The notes: generated by a model from the letters alone, not told the origin. Numbered from the stretch's first letter, positions 16,779 through 25,725 are shown. The stretch: DNA of 64,000 bases from Pseudomonas vancouverensis (GCF_004348895.1 NZ_RRZK01000028.1:248001-312000), one strand, 5' to 3'. Numbers and translations are program-made.

Positions 16779-17405
16779 ATGAGTCTGGAAACCTGGCTGC
16801 TGTTCAGCGGCGCTGCGCTGATTGTGATCCTGATCCCGGGGCCACTGTCTTTGCTGATGATCAGCAACAGTCTGAATTACGGTTTGCGCCGCTCCTACCC
16901 GGCGTTTCTCGGCGGTGTGTCGGCGTCGATCTGCCTGCTCAGTGCTTCGGCGCTGGGCCTGGGCGCGTTGCTGCTGGCCTCGGAGCAATTGTTCAGCGCT
17001 TTGAAGATTCTCGGTGCGCTGTACCTGTTCTACCTCGCCTGGCAGAGCTGGCAACAATCGCGCCTGCCGTCCCAGGGTGCTGAAGTGCCTCAGGCGGCGC
17101 CTGTGCCACGTTTTCGTGCACTGTTCGGGCGCGCGTTCATGCTGGGGGCGAGTAACCCGAAGGACATCCTGTTCTTCGCCGCGTTCCTGCCGCAGTTCCT
17201 CAGCGCCGAGCAGGCGTTCCTGCCGCAGTTGCTGGTGATGATCGCCACCTGGACGGTGCTTGATCTGCTGTGCAAGCTGGCTTACGGCCTGGGCGCCCAT
17301 GGCGCGGCGCGGTATCTGCGCAGTGGCAAGGGACAGAGCTGGTTCAACCGGATCAGTGCGGGATTGTTCAGCGGTGCGGGTGCTGCGTCGCTGCTGAGCC
17401 GCTAA
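16779..17405 (+). CDS. LysE/RhtB-family amino acid or metabolite exporter
   Basis: This is a 208-residue inner-membrane protein with about six hydrophobic segments. The family signature IPGPLSLLMISNSLNYG follows the first helix, and the mid-protein phrase GASNPKDILFFAAFLPQF is typical of LysE/RhtB translocators. ATG 16779 is preceded by GGAGG. A terminator separates it from the purine permease, so it may not belong functionally to purine breakdown. Substrate unknown. Confidence 0.85.
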   Translation: MSLETWLLFSGAALIVILIPGPLSLLMISNSLNYGLRRSYPAFLGGVSASICLLSASALGLGALLLASEQLFSALKILGALYLFYLAWQSWQQSRLPSQGAEVPQAAPVPRFRALFGRAFMLGASNPKDILFFAAFLPQFLSAEQAFLPQLLVMIATWTVLDLLCKLAYGLGAHGAARYLRSGKGQSWFNRISAGLFSGAGAASLLSR

Positions 17406-17497
17406 CAGCTGTAGAAACGAGCTTGTTCCGGGCGGTGATCCGACGATGATTTTCGGCGCGCCGCGTTGATCCAGAACGCACGCGTCATCGTTGACGT

Positions 17498-17524
17498 CCA
17501 TCGCGAGCAAGCTCGCCCCCACAG
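17498..17524. repeat. Single REP unit, family A
   Basis: CCATCGCGAGCAAGCTCGCC followed by CCCACAG. A degenerate partner may lie at 17411-17450. The region 17406-17672 otherwise holds only the uraH terminator. Confidence 0.7.
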
Positions 17525-17586
17525 GGGATTTGTGAACGCCGCAAATCTGGCGACGGCGCCAGACCAGGCAGCACATTTCCACAGAC

Positions 17587-17613
17587 GAAAAAAAGCCCGC
17601 AGTGTGAGCGGGC
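17587..17613 (-). terminator. Terminator for uraH (minus strand)
   Basis: Read on the minus strand, GCCCGC-TCACACT-GCGGGC is followed by a run of T (plus-strand A-run 17588-17594). It lies about 60 bases past the uraH stop. Confidence 0.8.
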
Positions 17614-17672
17614 GAAAGACCAAAGAAGCTATATGCGCAGTCGCTCCCAAGGTGAGGCAGCTGCTTGGGGGA

Positions 17673-18026
17673 TCAGCTGCCGCGGTAGGTGGAATAGCTG
17701 TACGGCGAGATCAACAGTGGCACATGGTAGTGATCCTGCTCGGCGGAGATGCCGAAACGCAGCACCACCACATCCAGAAACGCCGGCTCCGGCAGCTTCA
17801 CACCACGGGCGCGGTAGTAATCGCCGGCATGGAACTGAACCTGATAGACCCCGGTGCGGTAGTCATCGCCTTGCAGCAGCGGTGCATCGACACGGCCATC
17901 GCTGTTGGTGACGGCAGTGGTGACCAATTCCAGCTGCGAACCTTCAACGCGGTACAACTCGACCTTGATCGAGCTGCCCGGGCAACCGTGTGCTGCGTCC
18001 AAAACGTGTGTAGTCAAACGTCCCAT
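17673..18026 (-). CDS. uraH: 5-hydroxyisourate hydrolase (transthyretin-related protein)
   Basis: This 117-residue enzyme hydrolyses 5-hydroxyisourate to OHCU, the second step after urate oxidation. The N-terminal signature LTTHVLDAAHGCPG, the arginine in VDAPLL…YRTGVYQVQF and the terminal YRGS tetrapeptide are all present; the last distinguishes the enzyme from transthyretin. ATG 18026 is chosen because family members start MGRLTTHVLD. It is divergent from puuE across a 436-base regulatory region. Confidence 0.96.
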   Translation of the reverse strand: MGRLTTHVLDAAHGCPGSSIKVELYRVEGSQLELVTTAVTNSDGRVDAPLLQGDDYRTGVYQVQFHAGDYYRARGVKLPEPAFLDVVVLRFGISAEQDHYHVPLLISPYSYSTYRGS

Positions 18027-18156
18027 TGATTCTGCGCGCCTGGCCGCCAAGGGCAGTCAGACTTCGCGCCTCCCGAAGTCAGTTGAAAAGGAGACCGTAG
18101 CGATTCGGAGCACGAAAAGCTGCGGCGAGCGACTGATTAAGACATTTTTAATAAAT

Positions 18157-18168
18157 ATTGTACACAAT
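18157..18168. promoter_or_regulatory. Operator-like palindrome on the uraH side
   Basis: ATTGTACACAAT has perfect ATTGT / ACAAT arms around a two-base centre. It differs from the other two sites only in the middle. Confidence 0.5.
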
Positions 18169-18364
18169 AAAAACGACATTTTTCGCTGCAGACACGCCCT
18201 CCCTGAATTTGTCGTTGATCTGGCGCCAACCCCTTGCAATCCATGAACCTTTCGTCGAATAGCTGACCAATCGGACAGTTTTCTTGCAGGCGCGCGTTAA
18301 TCGCAGTAAAAGAAGACGGTCGGTGAAAAATGCGAAAATTCAGGCTTACAAAGTGAATATAAAG

Positions 18365-18374
18365 TTGTATACAA
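18365..18374. promoter_or_regulatory. Operator-like palindrome on the puuE side
   Basis: TTGTATACAA is a perfect 10-base palindrome, 89 bases before the puuE start. It is identical to the core of the site in front of the purine permease gene. Confidence 0.6.
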
Positions 18375-18462
18375 TCAGCCCATCGCAGTGACGCCAGCCA
18401 GTCATTCAAAGTTCAGGCACGTCGCACCAACATCATCACCGAACACAAGAAGGAAGACTGCA

Positions 18463-19389
18463 GTGAGCGCTGACTACCCACGCGACCTGGTCGGTTACGG
18501 CAGTAACCCTCCGCACCCACACTGGCCGGGCAACGCCCGCATTGCCCTGTCGTTCGTACTCAATTACGAAGAAGGTGGCGAGCGCAACATTCTGCACGGC
18601 GACAAAGAATCCGAAGCCTTCCTCTCGGAAATGGTTTCCGCGCAGCCACTGCAAGGCGAGCGCAACATGAGCATGGAATCGCTCTACGAGTATGGCAGCC
18701 GTGCCGGCGTATGGCGGATTCTGAAATTGTTCAAGGAATTCGACATTCCGCTGACCATCTTCGCCGTGGCCATGGCCGCCCAGCGTCACCCGGACGTGAT
18801 CCGCGCGATGGTCGATGCCGGCCACGAGATCTGCAGCCACGGCTACCGCTGGATCGACTACCAGTACATGGACGAAGCCCAGGAACGCGAGCACATGCTC
18901 GAAGCGATCCGCATCCTCACCGAAATCACCGGCGAACGCCCGCTGGGCTGGTACACCGGCCGCACCGGCCCGAACACCCGTCGCCTGGTAATGGAGGAAG
19001 GCGGTTTCCTCTACGACTGCGACACCTACGACGACGACCTGCCCTACTGGGAACCGAACAACCCGACCGGTAAACCGCACCTGGTGATCCCGTACACCCT
19101 GGACACCAACGACATGCGCTTCACCCAGGTCCAGGGTTTCAACAAGGGCGACGACTTCTTCGAATACCTCAAGGATGCGTTCGACGTGCTCTACGCCGAA
19201 GGCGCCGAAGCACCGAAGATGCTCTCGATCGGCCTGCACTGCCGTCTGATCGGCCGTCCGGCGCGTCTGGCTTCGCTCAAGCGCTTTATCGAATACGCTA
19301 AAAGTCATGAACAGGTGTGGTTCAGCCGCCGCGTCGACATCGCGCGCCACTGGCAGCAAACCCACCCGTACACAGGGGCTGCCAAATGA
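18463..19389 (+). CDS. puuE: Allantoinase, metal-independent PuuE type
   Basis: This 308-residue polysaccharide-deacetylase-fold enzyme hydrolyses allantoin to allantoate. The phrases DYPRDLVGYG, SFVLNYEEGGE and HGYRWIDYQYM are those of PuuE, whose P. fluorescens member has the same length. The GTG at 18463 (AAGGA upstream) gives that length; an upstream ATG at 18388 would add 25 residues. The stop overlaps the uraD start as ATGA. Confidence 0.96.
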   Translation: MSADYPRDLVGYGSNPPHPHWPGNARIALSFVLNYEEGGERNILHGDKESEAFLSEMVSAQPLQGERNMSMESLYEYGSRAGVWRILKLFKEFDIPLTIFAVAMAAQRHPDVIRAMVDAGHEICSHGYRWIDYQYMDEAQEREHMLEAIRILTEITGERPLGWYTGRTGPNTRRLVMEEGGFLYDCDTYDDDLPYWEPNNPTGKPHLVIPYTLDTNDMRFTQVQGFNKGDDFFEYLKDAFDVLYAEGAEAPKMLSIGLHCRLIGRPARLASLKRFIEYAKSHEQVWFSRRVDIARHWQQTHPYTGAAK

Positions 19390-19901
19390 GCACCTTTCAA
19401 ACCGTCAAACCGTCGACCCTGAGCCGCGACGCCTTCGTCAAAGCCTTCGCCGACATCTACGAACATTCGCCATGGGTGGCCGAAAAGGCCTTCGACCTGG
19501 GCCAGGACGCGTCGATCGACCAGATCGAAACCCTGCACCAGCGCATGAGCGACATCCTGTTGAGCGCCGATCACGCCAGTCAGCTGGCACTGATCAACGC
19601 TCACCCGGACCTGGCCGGCAAAGCCGCCGTCCAGGGCGAGTTGACCGAAGCCAGTACCAATGAACAGGCTGGCGCCGGTATTCACCAATGCACGGCCGAA
19701 GAGTTCCAGCGCTTCACCGAGCTGAACGACGCCTACAAGGCCAAGTTCAAGTTTCCCTTCATCATGGCGGTAAAAGGCAGCAACCGGCATCAGATCCTCG
19801 CAGCGTTCGAAACGCGCATCCACAACCCGGTCGATACCGAGTTCAAGTGCGCGCTGGCGGAGATCAACAAGATCGCCCTGTTCCGATTACTGACCCTATA
19901 G
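19386..19901 (+). CDS. uraD: OHCU decarboxylase
   Basis: This 171-residue all-helical enzyme decarboxylates 2-oxo-4-hydroxy-4-carboxy-5-ureidoimidazoline to S-allantoin. The conserved INAHPDLAGKAA (with the catalytic histidine), the LTEASTNEQAGAG segment and KFPFIMAVKG are all present. Its ATG overlaps the puuE stop, so the two are translationally coupled. Order in the pathway is puuD, uraH, uraD, puuE, so the enzymes on either side of allantoin are produced together. Confidence 0.95.
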   Translation: MSTFQTVKPSTLSRDAFVKAFADIYEHSPWVAEKAFDLGQDASIDQIETLHQRMSDILLSADHASQLALINAHPDLAGKAAVQGELTEASTNEQAGAGIHQCTAEEFQRFTELNDAYKAKFKFPFIMAVKGSNRHQILAAFETRIHNPVDTEFKCALAEINKIALFRLLTL

Positions 19902-19990
19902 CAAGCCTGGCCGCAGCCGTTTCAAGAACGCCGAAACGGCCCAGGCCTTGCAAGCATCCCAAGCCACTTATTTAAAGGCAGACAAGAAGA

Positions 19991-20986
19991 ATGAAAGCTT
20001 ACGCCGTACCTTTCGAGAAGTTCGTCAACCTGGCCGATGCCCGCCTGGGCACCAAAATCATCTCGGTCACCGATGACTGGTTCGCAGACGCCAATCGTCT
20101 GTTCCAGCCGACCCCGGCCGTGTGGAAGGAGGGCGTGTTCGATGACAACGGCAAGTGGATGGACGGCTGGGAATCGCGCCGCAAGCGCTTCGAAGGCTTC
20201 GACAGCGCCGTGATCCGCCTGGGTGTACCGGGTTCGATCAAGGGCGTGGACATCGACACTTCATTCTTCACCGGTAACTTCCCGCCGTCGGCCTCCCTGG
20301 AAGCCTGCTACCTGGCTGAAGGCGAGCCGAACGAAAACACCCAGTGGGTTGAAGTACTGTCCGCCGTCGAGCTGCAAGGCAACAGCCACCACTACCACGA
20401 AATCAACAACGACCAGGCCTTCAGCCACCTGCGTTTCAACATCTACCCGGATGGCGGCGTGGCCCGTCTGCGCGTGTACGGCGTGCCGTTCCGTGACTGG
20501 TCCGCTGTGGGTGACAACGAGCAGGTCGACCTGGCTGCAGCCCTCAATGGTGGCCGTGCCCTCGCCTGCTCCGACGAACACTTCGGTCGCATGAGCAACA
20601 TCCTCAACCCGGGCCGTGGCATCAACATGGGCGACGGCTGGGAAACCGCACGCCGTCGTACCCCTGGCAACGACTGGGTCATCGTCGCGCTGGGCCACCC
20701 GGGCGAGATCGAGAAAATCGTCGTCGACACCCTGCACTTCAAAGGCAACTACCCGGACAGCTGCTCGATCCAGGGCGCTTTCGTGAAGGGCGGTACCGAC
20801 AGCCAGATCGAAACCCAGTCGCTGTTCTGGCGCGAACTGCTGCCGAGCCAGAAACTGGAAATGCACGCCGAACACACCTTCGCCGAGCAGATCAAGGCCC
20901 TGGGTCCGATCACCCACATCCGCCTGAACGTGTTCCCGGACGGTGGTGTGAGCCGCCTGCGCCTGTTTGGCAAGGTCGCTAAATAA
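19991..20986 (+). CDS. alc: Allantoicase
   Basis: This 331-residue enzyme cleaves allantoate to ureidoglycolate and urea. It consists of two similar jelly-roll halves: the first has DDNGKWMDGWESRRKR and HLRFNIYPDGGVARLRVYG, the second NMGDGWETARRR and HIRLNVFPDGGVSRLRLFG. The internal duplication is typical of the family. It follows uraD by 90 bases and is followed by a REP hairpin and allA. Confidence 0.96.
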   Translation: MKAYAVPFEKFVNLADARLGTKIISVTDDWFADANRLFQPTPAVWKEGVFDDNGKWMDGWESRRKRFEGFDSAVIRLGVPGSIKGVDIDTSFFTGNFPPSASLEACYLAEGEPNENTQWVEVLSAVELQGNSHHYHEINNDQAFSHLRFNIYPDGGVARLRVYGVPFRDWSAVGDNEQVDLAAALNGGRALACSDEHFGRMSNILNPGRGINMGDGWETARRRTPGNDWVIVALGHPGEIEKIVVDTLHFKGNYPDSCSIQGAFVKGGTDSQIETQSLFWRELLPSQKLEMHAEHTFAEQIKALGPITHIRLNVFPDGGVSRLRLFGKVAK

Positions 20987-20996
20987 GCGCTGAACC

Positions 20997-21026
20997 TGTG
21001 GCGAGGGAGCTTGCTCCCTCGCCACA
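20997..21026. repeat. Short family B REP hairpin between alc and allA
   Basis: The two outer arms TGTGGCGAGGGAGC and GCTCCCTCGCCACA abut, separated only by TT. The second hairpin module seen at 9244, 22937 and 31715 is absent. It lies inside an apparent operon, where it could modulate message stability or downstream expression. Confidence 0.85.
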
Positions 21027-21061
21027 ACCAACAACACAGAATTTTGGATAAGAAGAACAGC

Positions 21062-21565
21062 ATGCGCACATTAACGATTGAACCGCTGACCAAAGAAGCC
21101 TTCGCCCCTTTCGGTGACGTGATCGAAACCGACGGCAGCGATCACTTCATGATCAACAACGGTTCGACCATGCGCTTCCACAAACTGGCGACGGTTGAAA
21201 CCGCCCAACCAGAGGACAACGCGATCATCAGCATCTTCCGCGCCGACGCGCAGGACATGCCGCTGACCGTCAGCATGCTGGAACGCCATCCGCTGGGCAG
21301 CCAGGCTTTCATTCCGCTGCTCGGCAACCCCTTTCTGATCGTGGTCGCGCCACTTGGCGATGAACCTGTATCAGGCTTGGTCCGCGCCTTCGTCACCAAC
21401 GGCAGGCAGGGCATCAATTACCATCGCGGCGTCTGGCACCACCCGGTGCTGACGATCGAAAAGCGGGATGACTTCCTGGTGGTTGATCGCAGTGGCACAG
21501 GCAATAACTGCGATGAGCATTTTTTCAAAGAGGATGAGCGTTTGATCCTCGCCCCCCACCAATAA
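21062..21565 (+). CDS. allA: Ureidoglycolate lyase
   Basis: This 167-residue cupin-fold enzyme splits ureidoglycolate to glyoxylate and urea. The N-terminal IEPLTKEAFAPFGDVIE and the phrase GRQGINYHRGVWHHPVL are hallmarks of AllA. ATG 21062 is chosen over one at 21011 that lies in the REP hairpin. It completes the route from allantoin to glyoxylate; puuD follows about 50 bases later. Confidence 0.94.
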   Translation: MRTLTIEPLTKEAFAPFGDVIETDGSDHFMINNGSTMRFHKLATVETAQPEDNAIISIFRADAQDMPLTVSMLERHPLGSQAFIPLLGNPFLIVVAPLGDEPVSGLVRAFVTNGRQGINYHRGVWHHPVLTIEKRDDFLVVDRSGTGNNCDEHFFKEDERLILAPHQ

Positions 21566-21615
21566 GAGAAGGTCTGATCACTCGACAACAGAGTGACAGG
21601 CGAGAGGTAAAGACT

Positions 21616-22905
21616 GTGGAAGCACATCTGTTGGAATGGCTGAACCTGAGCGTGCGCTGGGTTCACATGATTACTGGCGTGGCCTGGATCGGTGCGTCGT
21701 TCTACTTCGTCTGGCTGGAAAACAACCTCAATCGGGTCAACCCGAAAAGCGGTCTGGCCGGTGATTTGTGGGCAATCCATGGTGGCGGCATCTACCACCT
21801 GGAGAAATACAAACTGGCACCACCGACCATGCCGGACAACCTGCACTGGTTCAAATGGGAAGCCTACTTCACCTGGATGTCGGGTATCGCGCTGCTGTGC
21901 GTGGTGTTCTACTCCAACCCGACGCTCTACCTGCTGGCTCCGGGCAGCACCCTGAGCGGCCCTGAAGGCGTGGCCATCGGTATCGGCTCGCTGTTCCTGG
22001 GCTGGTTCATCTACTCCTTCCTGTGCGACTCGGCCCTGGGCAAACGCCCTGCCCTGCTCGGCGGCATCCTGTTCGTCCTGATCATCGGCGCGGCCTATGG
22101 CTTCAGCAAGGTGTTCAGCGGTCGTGGTGCGTACCTGCACGTCGGCGCGATCATCGGCACCATCATGGTCGGCAACGTGTTCCGCATCATCATGCCGGCG
22201 CAACGCGCACTGGTCGCGGCGATCGCCGAGAACCGCACGCCGGACCCGGCGCTGCCGGCCAAAGGCCTGCTGCGTTCGCGTCACAACAACTACTTCACCT
22301 TGCCGGTGCTGTTCATCATGATCAGCAACCACTTCCCGAGCACCTACGGCAGCCAGTACAACTGGTTGATCCTGGCCGGGATCGCGGTACTGGCGGTGTT
22401 GGTGCGTCACTACTTCAACACCCGTCATGACAGCCACAAGTTTGCCTGGACCCTGCCCGTGGCAGCGGTGGGCATGATCAGCCTGGCGTACGTCACCGGC
22501 CCGGCGCCGATGACCACCCCGGACGTGGCCAAGGCACCGGCGAAGATCGAGTACCAGCCTTTGCCTGAAACCGCATTGGGTGGTGGCGCCAAACCGGCCG
22601 AAGCCAAACCTGCAGAAGCACCGGCCCAGGCGTCCAACGCAGGTCCTGGTTTCGACAAGGTGCACAGCGTGATCCAGGAGCGTTGCGCGGTGTGCCACTC
22701 GGCCAAACCGACCAGCCCGCTGTTCAGCGCAGCCCCGGCCGGCGTGATGTTCGATACCCCCGAGCAGATTCGCCAGAACGCACCGCGCATTCAGGCGCAG
22801 GCCGTCACCAGCCAGATCATGCCACTGGGCAACATCACGCAGATGACCCAGCAGGAACGTGACCTGATCGGTGCCTGGATTGTTCAGGGAGCCCAGACCA
22901 ACTGA
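21616..22905 (+). CDS. puuD: Membrane urate oxidase (urate hydroxylase) with cytochrome c domain
   Basis: This 429-residue protein oxidises urate to 5-hydroxyisourate at the inner membrane, passing electrons to the respiratory chain instead of making hydrogen peroxide. An N-terminal part with about eight hydrophobic segments (start VEAHLLEWLNLSVRWVHMITGVAWIGASFYF) is followed by an alanine/proline-rich linker (about 310-345). A C-terminal cytochrome c domain has the haem motif CAVCH at residues 357-361 and a distal methionine in QIMPLGN. The GTG start at 21616 lies in a purine-rich leader. It feeds UraH, encoded upstream. Confidence 0.95.
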   Translation: MEAHLLEWLNLSVRWVHMITGVAWIGASFYFVWLENNLNRVNPKSGLAGDLWAIHGGGIYHLEKYKLAPPTMPDNLHWFKWEAYFTWMSGIALLCVVFYSNPTLYLLAPGSTLSGPEGVAIGIGSLFLGWFIYSFLCDSALGKRPALLGGILFVLIIGAAYGFSKVFSGRGAYLHVGAIIGTIMVGNVFRIIMPAQRALVAAIAENRTPDPALPAKGLLRSRHNNYFTLPVLFIMISNHFPSTYGSQYNWLILAGIAVLAVLVRHYFNTRHDSHKFAWTLPVAAVGMISLAYVTGPAPMTTPDVAKAPAKIEYQPLPETALGGGAKPAEAKPAEAPAQASNAGPGFDKVHSVIQERCAVCHSAKPTSPLFSAAPAGVMFDTPEQIRQNAPRIQAQAVTSQIMPLGNITQMTQQERDLIGAWIVQGAQTN

Positions 22906-22910
22906 GCAAC

Positions 22911-22939
22911 ACAAAAGCCCGTGTCTAGCGGGCTTTTGT
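22911..22939 (+). terminator. Terminator after puuD
   Basis: The 11-base stem ACAAAAGCCCG / CGGGCTTTTGT (22911-22921 with 22929-22939) follows the puuD stop by 5 bases. Its last bases are shared with the beginning of a family B REP unit. Confidence 0.9.
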
Positions 22940-23057
22940 GGCGAGGGAGCTTGCTCCCGCTGGAGTGCGTAGCGCTCCCGGTTCTTTTGAACAAAGAGCG
23001 GGGCCGCTTCGCGCCCCAACGGGACGGTGCGGCGATCCAACAAGCTCCCTCGCCACA
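22937..23057. repeat. Composite REP pair, family B
   Basis: The left unit is TGTGGCGAGGGAGCTTGCTC plus a second hairpin at 22962-22978 (stem GGAGTGC / GCGCTCC, loop GTA). The right side is inverted, with a second module at 23001-23017 (six of seven stem pairs) and an outer arm CAAGCTCCCTCGCCACA at 23041-23057. It is fused to the puuD terminator on the left. Confidence 0.85.
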
Positions 23058-23108
23058 GGTCAGCCTGATGTACAAAATCACAAGAATAAAAAAGATCCGA
23101 GGTGTTGC

Positions 23109-24467
23109 ATGTCCGAGCTATCCGAAGCGCGCATCCCCGACGCACCCGCCATTCAGCGTTTGCCCCTCTTGCAACTGATCCTGGTCGGTCTGCAACATGT
23201 TTTGCTGATGTACGGTGGAGCCATCGCGGTGCCGCTGATCATCGGACAGGCCGCTGGCCTGAGTCGTGAAGAAATCGCCTTTCTGATCAACGCCGACCTG
23301 CTCGTGGCCGGCATCGCCACCATCGTCCAGTCACTCGGCATCGGCCCGGTGGGCATCCGGATGCCGGTGATGATGGGCGCCAGTTTCGCCGCTGTCGGCA
23401 GCATGGTCGCCATGGCCGGCATGCCTGGCATCGGCCTGCAAGGGATCTTCGGCGCCACCATCGCCGCCGGTTTCTTCGGCATGATCATTGCCCCGTTCAT
23501 GTCCAAAGTCGTGCGCTTCTTCCCACCGCTGGTGACCGGCACGGTCATCACCTCGATCGGTCTGTCGCTGTTCCCCGTGGCCGTGAACTGGGCCGGCGGC
23601 GGTGCTGCTGCCGTGCAGTTCGGCTCACCGATCTACCTGAGCATCGCCGCATTGGTGCTGGGCACCATCTTGCTCGTGCATCGCTTCATGCGCGGTTTCT
23701 GGGTCAACATTTCCGTGCTCATCGGCATGTGCCTGGGCTACGTGCTCTGCGGCGTGATCGGCATGGTCGACCTCAGCGGCATGGACAGCGCGCCGTGGCT
23801 GCAATTCGTCACCCCGCTGCACTTCGGCATGCCGAAGTTCGAACTCGCGCCGATCCTGTCGATGTGCCTGGTGGTGGTGATCATTTTCGTCGAGTCCACC
23901 GGCATGTTCATCGCCCTGGGCAAAATCACCGGCCAGGACGTCTGCCCGCGAATGCTGCGCCGCGGCTTGCTGTGTGATGCCGCCGCGTCGTTCTTCGCCG
24001 GCTTCTTCAACACCTTCACCCACTCCTCTTTCGCCCAGAACATTGGCCTTGTGCAAATGACCGGCGTGCGCTGCCGCTCGGTGACCATCGTCGCCGGCGG
24101 GCTGCTGATCGTCTTGAGCATGCTGCCCAAGGCCGCGTTCCTCGTGGCATCGATTCCACCGGCCGTACTCGGCGGCGCCGCCATCGCGATGTTCGGCATG
24201 GTCGCAGCCACCGGCATCAAGATCCTGCAGGAAGCCGACATCGGTGACCGCCGCAACCAGCTGCTGGTGGCGGTGAGCATCGGCATGGGCCTGATCCCGG
24301 TGGTACGACCGGAGTTTTTCGCCCACCTGCCGGTATGGATGAGCCCGATCACCCACAGCGGCATTGCCATGGCCACTATCAGCGCGCTGGTCCTCAACCT
24401 GCTGTTCAACATCCTTGGCGGTGCCGAACGCGCGGCCATCAACGACTGTCAGGCGCACTCGCACTAA
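23109..24467 (+). CDS. NCS2/NAT family urate or xanthine permease
   Basis: This 452-residue proton symporter has about fourteen hydrophobic segments. The NAT signature QNIGLVQMTG is present, as are LVGLQHVLLMYGGAIAVPLI near the N-terminus and VVIIFVESTGMFIALGK around the substrate-binding helix. This branch (UacT/XanQ/PucJ) carries urate or xanthine, unlike the permease at 15360. ATG 23109 is preceded by GAGGTG. Placement right after puuD supports urate as substrate. Confidence 0.9.
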   Translation: MSELSEARIPDAPAIQRLPLLQLILVGLQHVLLMYGGAIAVPLIIGQAAGLSREEIAFLINADLLVAGIATIVQSLGIGPVGIRMPVMMGASFAAVGSMVAMAGMPGIGLQGIFGATIAAGFFGMIIAPFMSKVVRFFPPLVTGTVITSIGLSLFPVAVNWAGGGAAAVQFGSPIYLSIAALVLGTILLVHRFMRGFWVNISVLIGMCLGYVLCGVIGMVDLSGMDSAPWLQFVTPLHFGMPKFELAPILSMCLVVVIIFVESTGMFIALGKITGQDVCPRMLRRGLLCDAAASFFAGFFNTFTHSSFAQNIGLVQMTGVRCRSVTIVAGGLLIVLSMLPKAAFLVASIPPAVLGGAAIAMFGMVAATGIKILQEADIGDRRNQLLVAVSIGMGLIPVVRPEFFAHLPVWMSPITHSGIAMATISALVLNLLFNILGGAERAAINDCQAHSH

Positions 24468-24481
24468 CAGCGTTACCCCAG

Positions 24482-24514
24482 AACCTGCGGGAACGGGCTT
24501 GCCCGCGCCCACAG
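24482..24514. repeat. Divergent REP-like unit
   Basis: TGCGGGAACGGGCTTGCCCG followed by CGCCCACAGG. It resembles the unit at 44361 (GGGAGCGGGCTTGCCCGCG) rather than families A and B. Confidence 0.5.
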
Positions 24515-24562
24515 GATCGGGACGACTTGCGCCTCAAAAATAAAAACAAAAGGGAGCAACAG

Positions 24563-25348
24563 ATGATTCGGACACCCAGCAACCTGTTGTTGAGCGGCGG
24601 CCTGCTGGCCGCCAGTCAAGCCATGGCCGGCGATTTACTGCTGTGGCAGACCAACAGCCTGAGCTACCTGTACGGCAAGAACTATTCAGTCAACCCGGCG
24701 ATCCAGCAGACGCTCACCTTTGAACACGCCGATCGCTGGAAGTACGGCGACAACTTCCTGTTCATCGACAGCACCTGGTACAACGGCGAACAAGACCGCA
24801 ACAAAGGCGCTCACGCCTATTACGGCGAATTCAGCCCGCGCCTGTCCTTCGGCAAAATCCTCGACCGTCGCTTCGAATTCGGCCCGATCAAGGACGTGCT
24901 GCTCGCCATGACCTACGAAAATGGCGAAGACGACACCAAGGCCTACCTGATCGGCCCCGGCTTCGACCTGGCAGTGCCGGGTTTCAACTACGTCACCCTG
25001 AACTTCTATCGTCGCGAAACCGAAGGCCCGCGCCCGGGGGATGGCGTCTGGCAGATCACCCCGGGCTGGTCCTACACCCTGCCGCTGGGCAACTCCAACC
25101 TGCTGATCGACGGTTACATCGACTGGGTCGTCGACAACGACCAGAACGCCCGGGGCACCTATCACGCCAACGTCCACGTCAACCCGCAGATCAAGTACGA
25201 CCTGGGCAAAGCCATGGGCTGGCGCGAGAAGCAGGTGTATGTCGGCGCCGAATACAGCTACTGGAAAGACAAATACGGCATCGAAGACAGCCCGCGCTTC
25301 AATACCGATGAAAACACCGCCAGCCTGCTGGTGAAGGTGCATTTCTGA
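24563..25348 (+). CDS. OmpK/Tsx-family outer-membrane channel, first copy
   Basis: This is a 261-residue protein. A 22-residue signal peptide ends QAMA before GDLLLWQ, and a beta-barrel with many alternating aromatic strands ends in VKVHF, the terminal phenylalanine expected for outer-membrane assembly. Family phrases are FEHADRWKYGDNFLF, YLIGPGFDLA and YGIEDSPRF. Tsx relatives are nucleoside-specific channels. Its position after the urate/xanthine permease suggests purine entry through the outer membrane. ATG 24563 follows AGGGAG. A second, similar copy follows at 25726. Confidence 0.9.
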   Translation: MIRTPSNLLLSGGLLAASQAMAGDLLLWQTNSLSYLYGKNYSVNPAIQQTLTFEHADRWKYGDNFLFIDSTWYNGEQDRNKGAHAYYGEFSPRLSFGKILDRRFEFGPIKDVLLAMTYENGEDDTKAYLIGPGFDLAVPGFNYVTLNFYRRETEGPRPGDGVWQITPGWSYTLPLGNSNLLIDGYIDWVVDNDQNARGTYHANVHVNPQIKYDLGKAMGWREKQVYVGAEYSYWKDKYGIEDSPRFNTDENTASLLVKVHF

Positions 25349-25725
25349 TGATTGCCCGCAACCGTGCCCCACACCTGTCGTCGGTGCGCCGTTGCGGAGC
25401 ACTTGAGACCTGGCCTGGGAGTCAGTATTCTCCGCGGCCGCCCGAATCCGGTTTAAAAAAAAGCCCGGATGTAAAACCTGACCAGCCGGCCAACTTATCC
25501 AGGCACTGGTCAGTCACAAGGCAATCCAAAACACCTCTCAATCGACGGCTCCAGAGCCGCCGAACGGGAGTTTTTTTGCTTTTCGAAAGCCTTGGCTCAG
25601 CTTTTGCTATCAGCACCAAAGCTGACCGAATGGATGATTTTTTACCGCTGCAAAAACAGGCGCCACACCAGAGCGCCGAGCCTAAAAAAATAACGTGGAA
25701 CCACTTACAGTTTGGGAGCAACCGA
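25349..25725. other. Intergenic region between the two OmpK/Tsx genes
   Basis: No gene is supported here. A long frame runs in from 25348 but has no signal peptide or conserved sequence before 25726. A short hairpin at 25546-25559 is followed by a T-run at 25571-25577 and could end the first transcript. A wider dyad ATCCGG…CCGGAT lies at 25446-25470. The size of the gap suggests the second gene has its own promoter. Confidence 0.5.

Larger units (their letters stand above)
18027..18462. other. Divergent regulatory region between uraH and puuE
   Basis: This region has no gene. It contains two palindromes of the same family as 15220-15231, at 18157-18168 and 18365-18374, spaced so that the first can serve uraH and the second puuE. 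Base composition is AT-richer around 18140-18180 and 18300-18370, as expected of two promoters. Confidence 0.7.

Noticed and set aside
18224..18240. TGGCGC…TTGC upstream of puuE as a sigma-54 promoter
   Set aside because: The spacing between the GG and GC dinucleotides is two bases too long.
21418..23145. 575-codon minus-strand frame opposite allA, puuD and the REP region
   Set aside because: It spans two well-supported genes and a repeat, with low-complexity His/Arg/Asp-rich translation.
25348..25725. In-frame upstream extension of the second OmpK/Tsx gene
   Set aside because: The extension would bury the signal peptide and resembles nothing; ATG 25726 has a good ribosome binding site.
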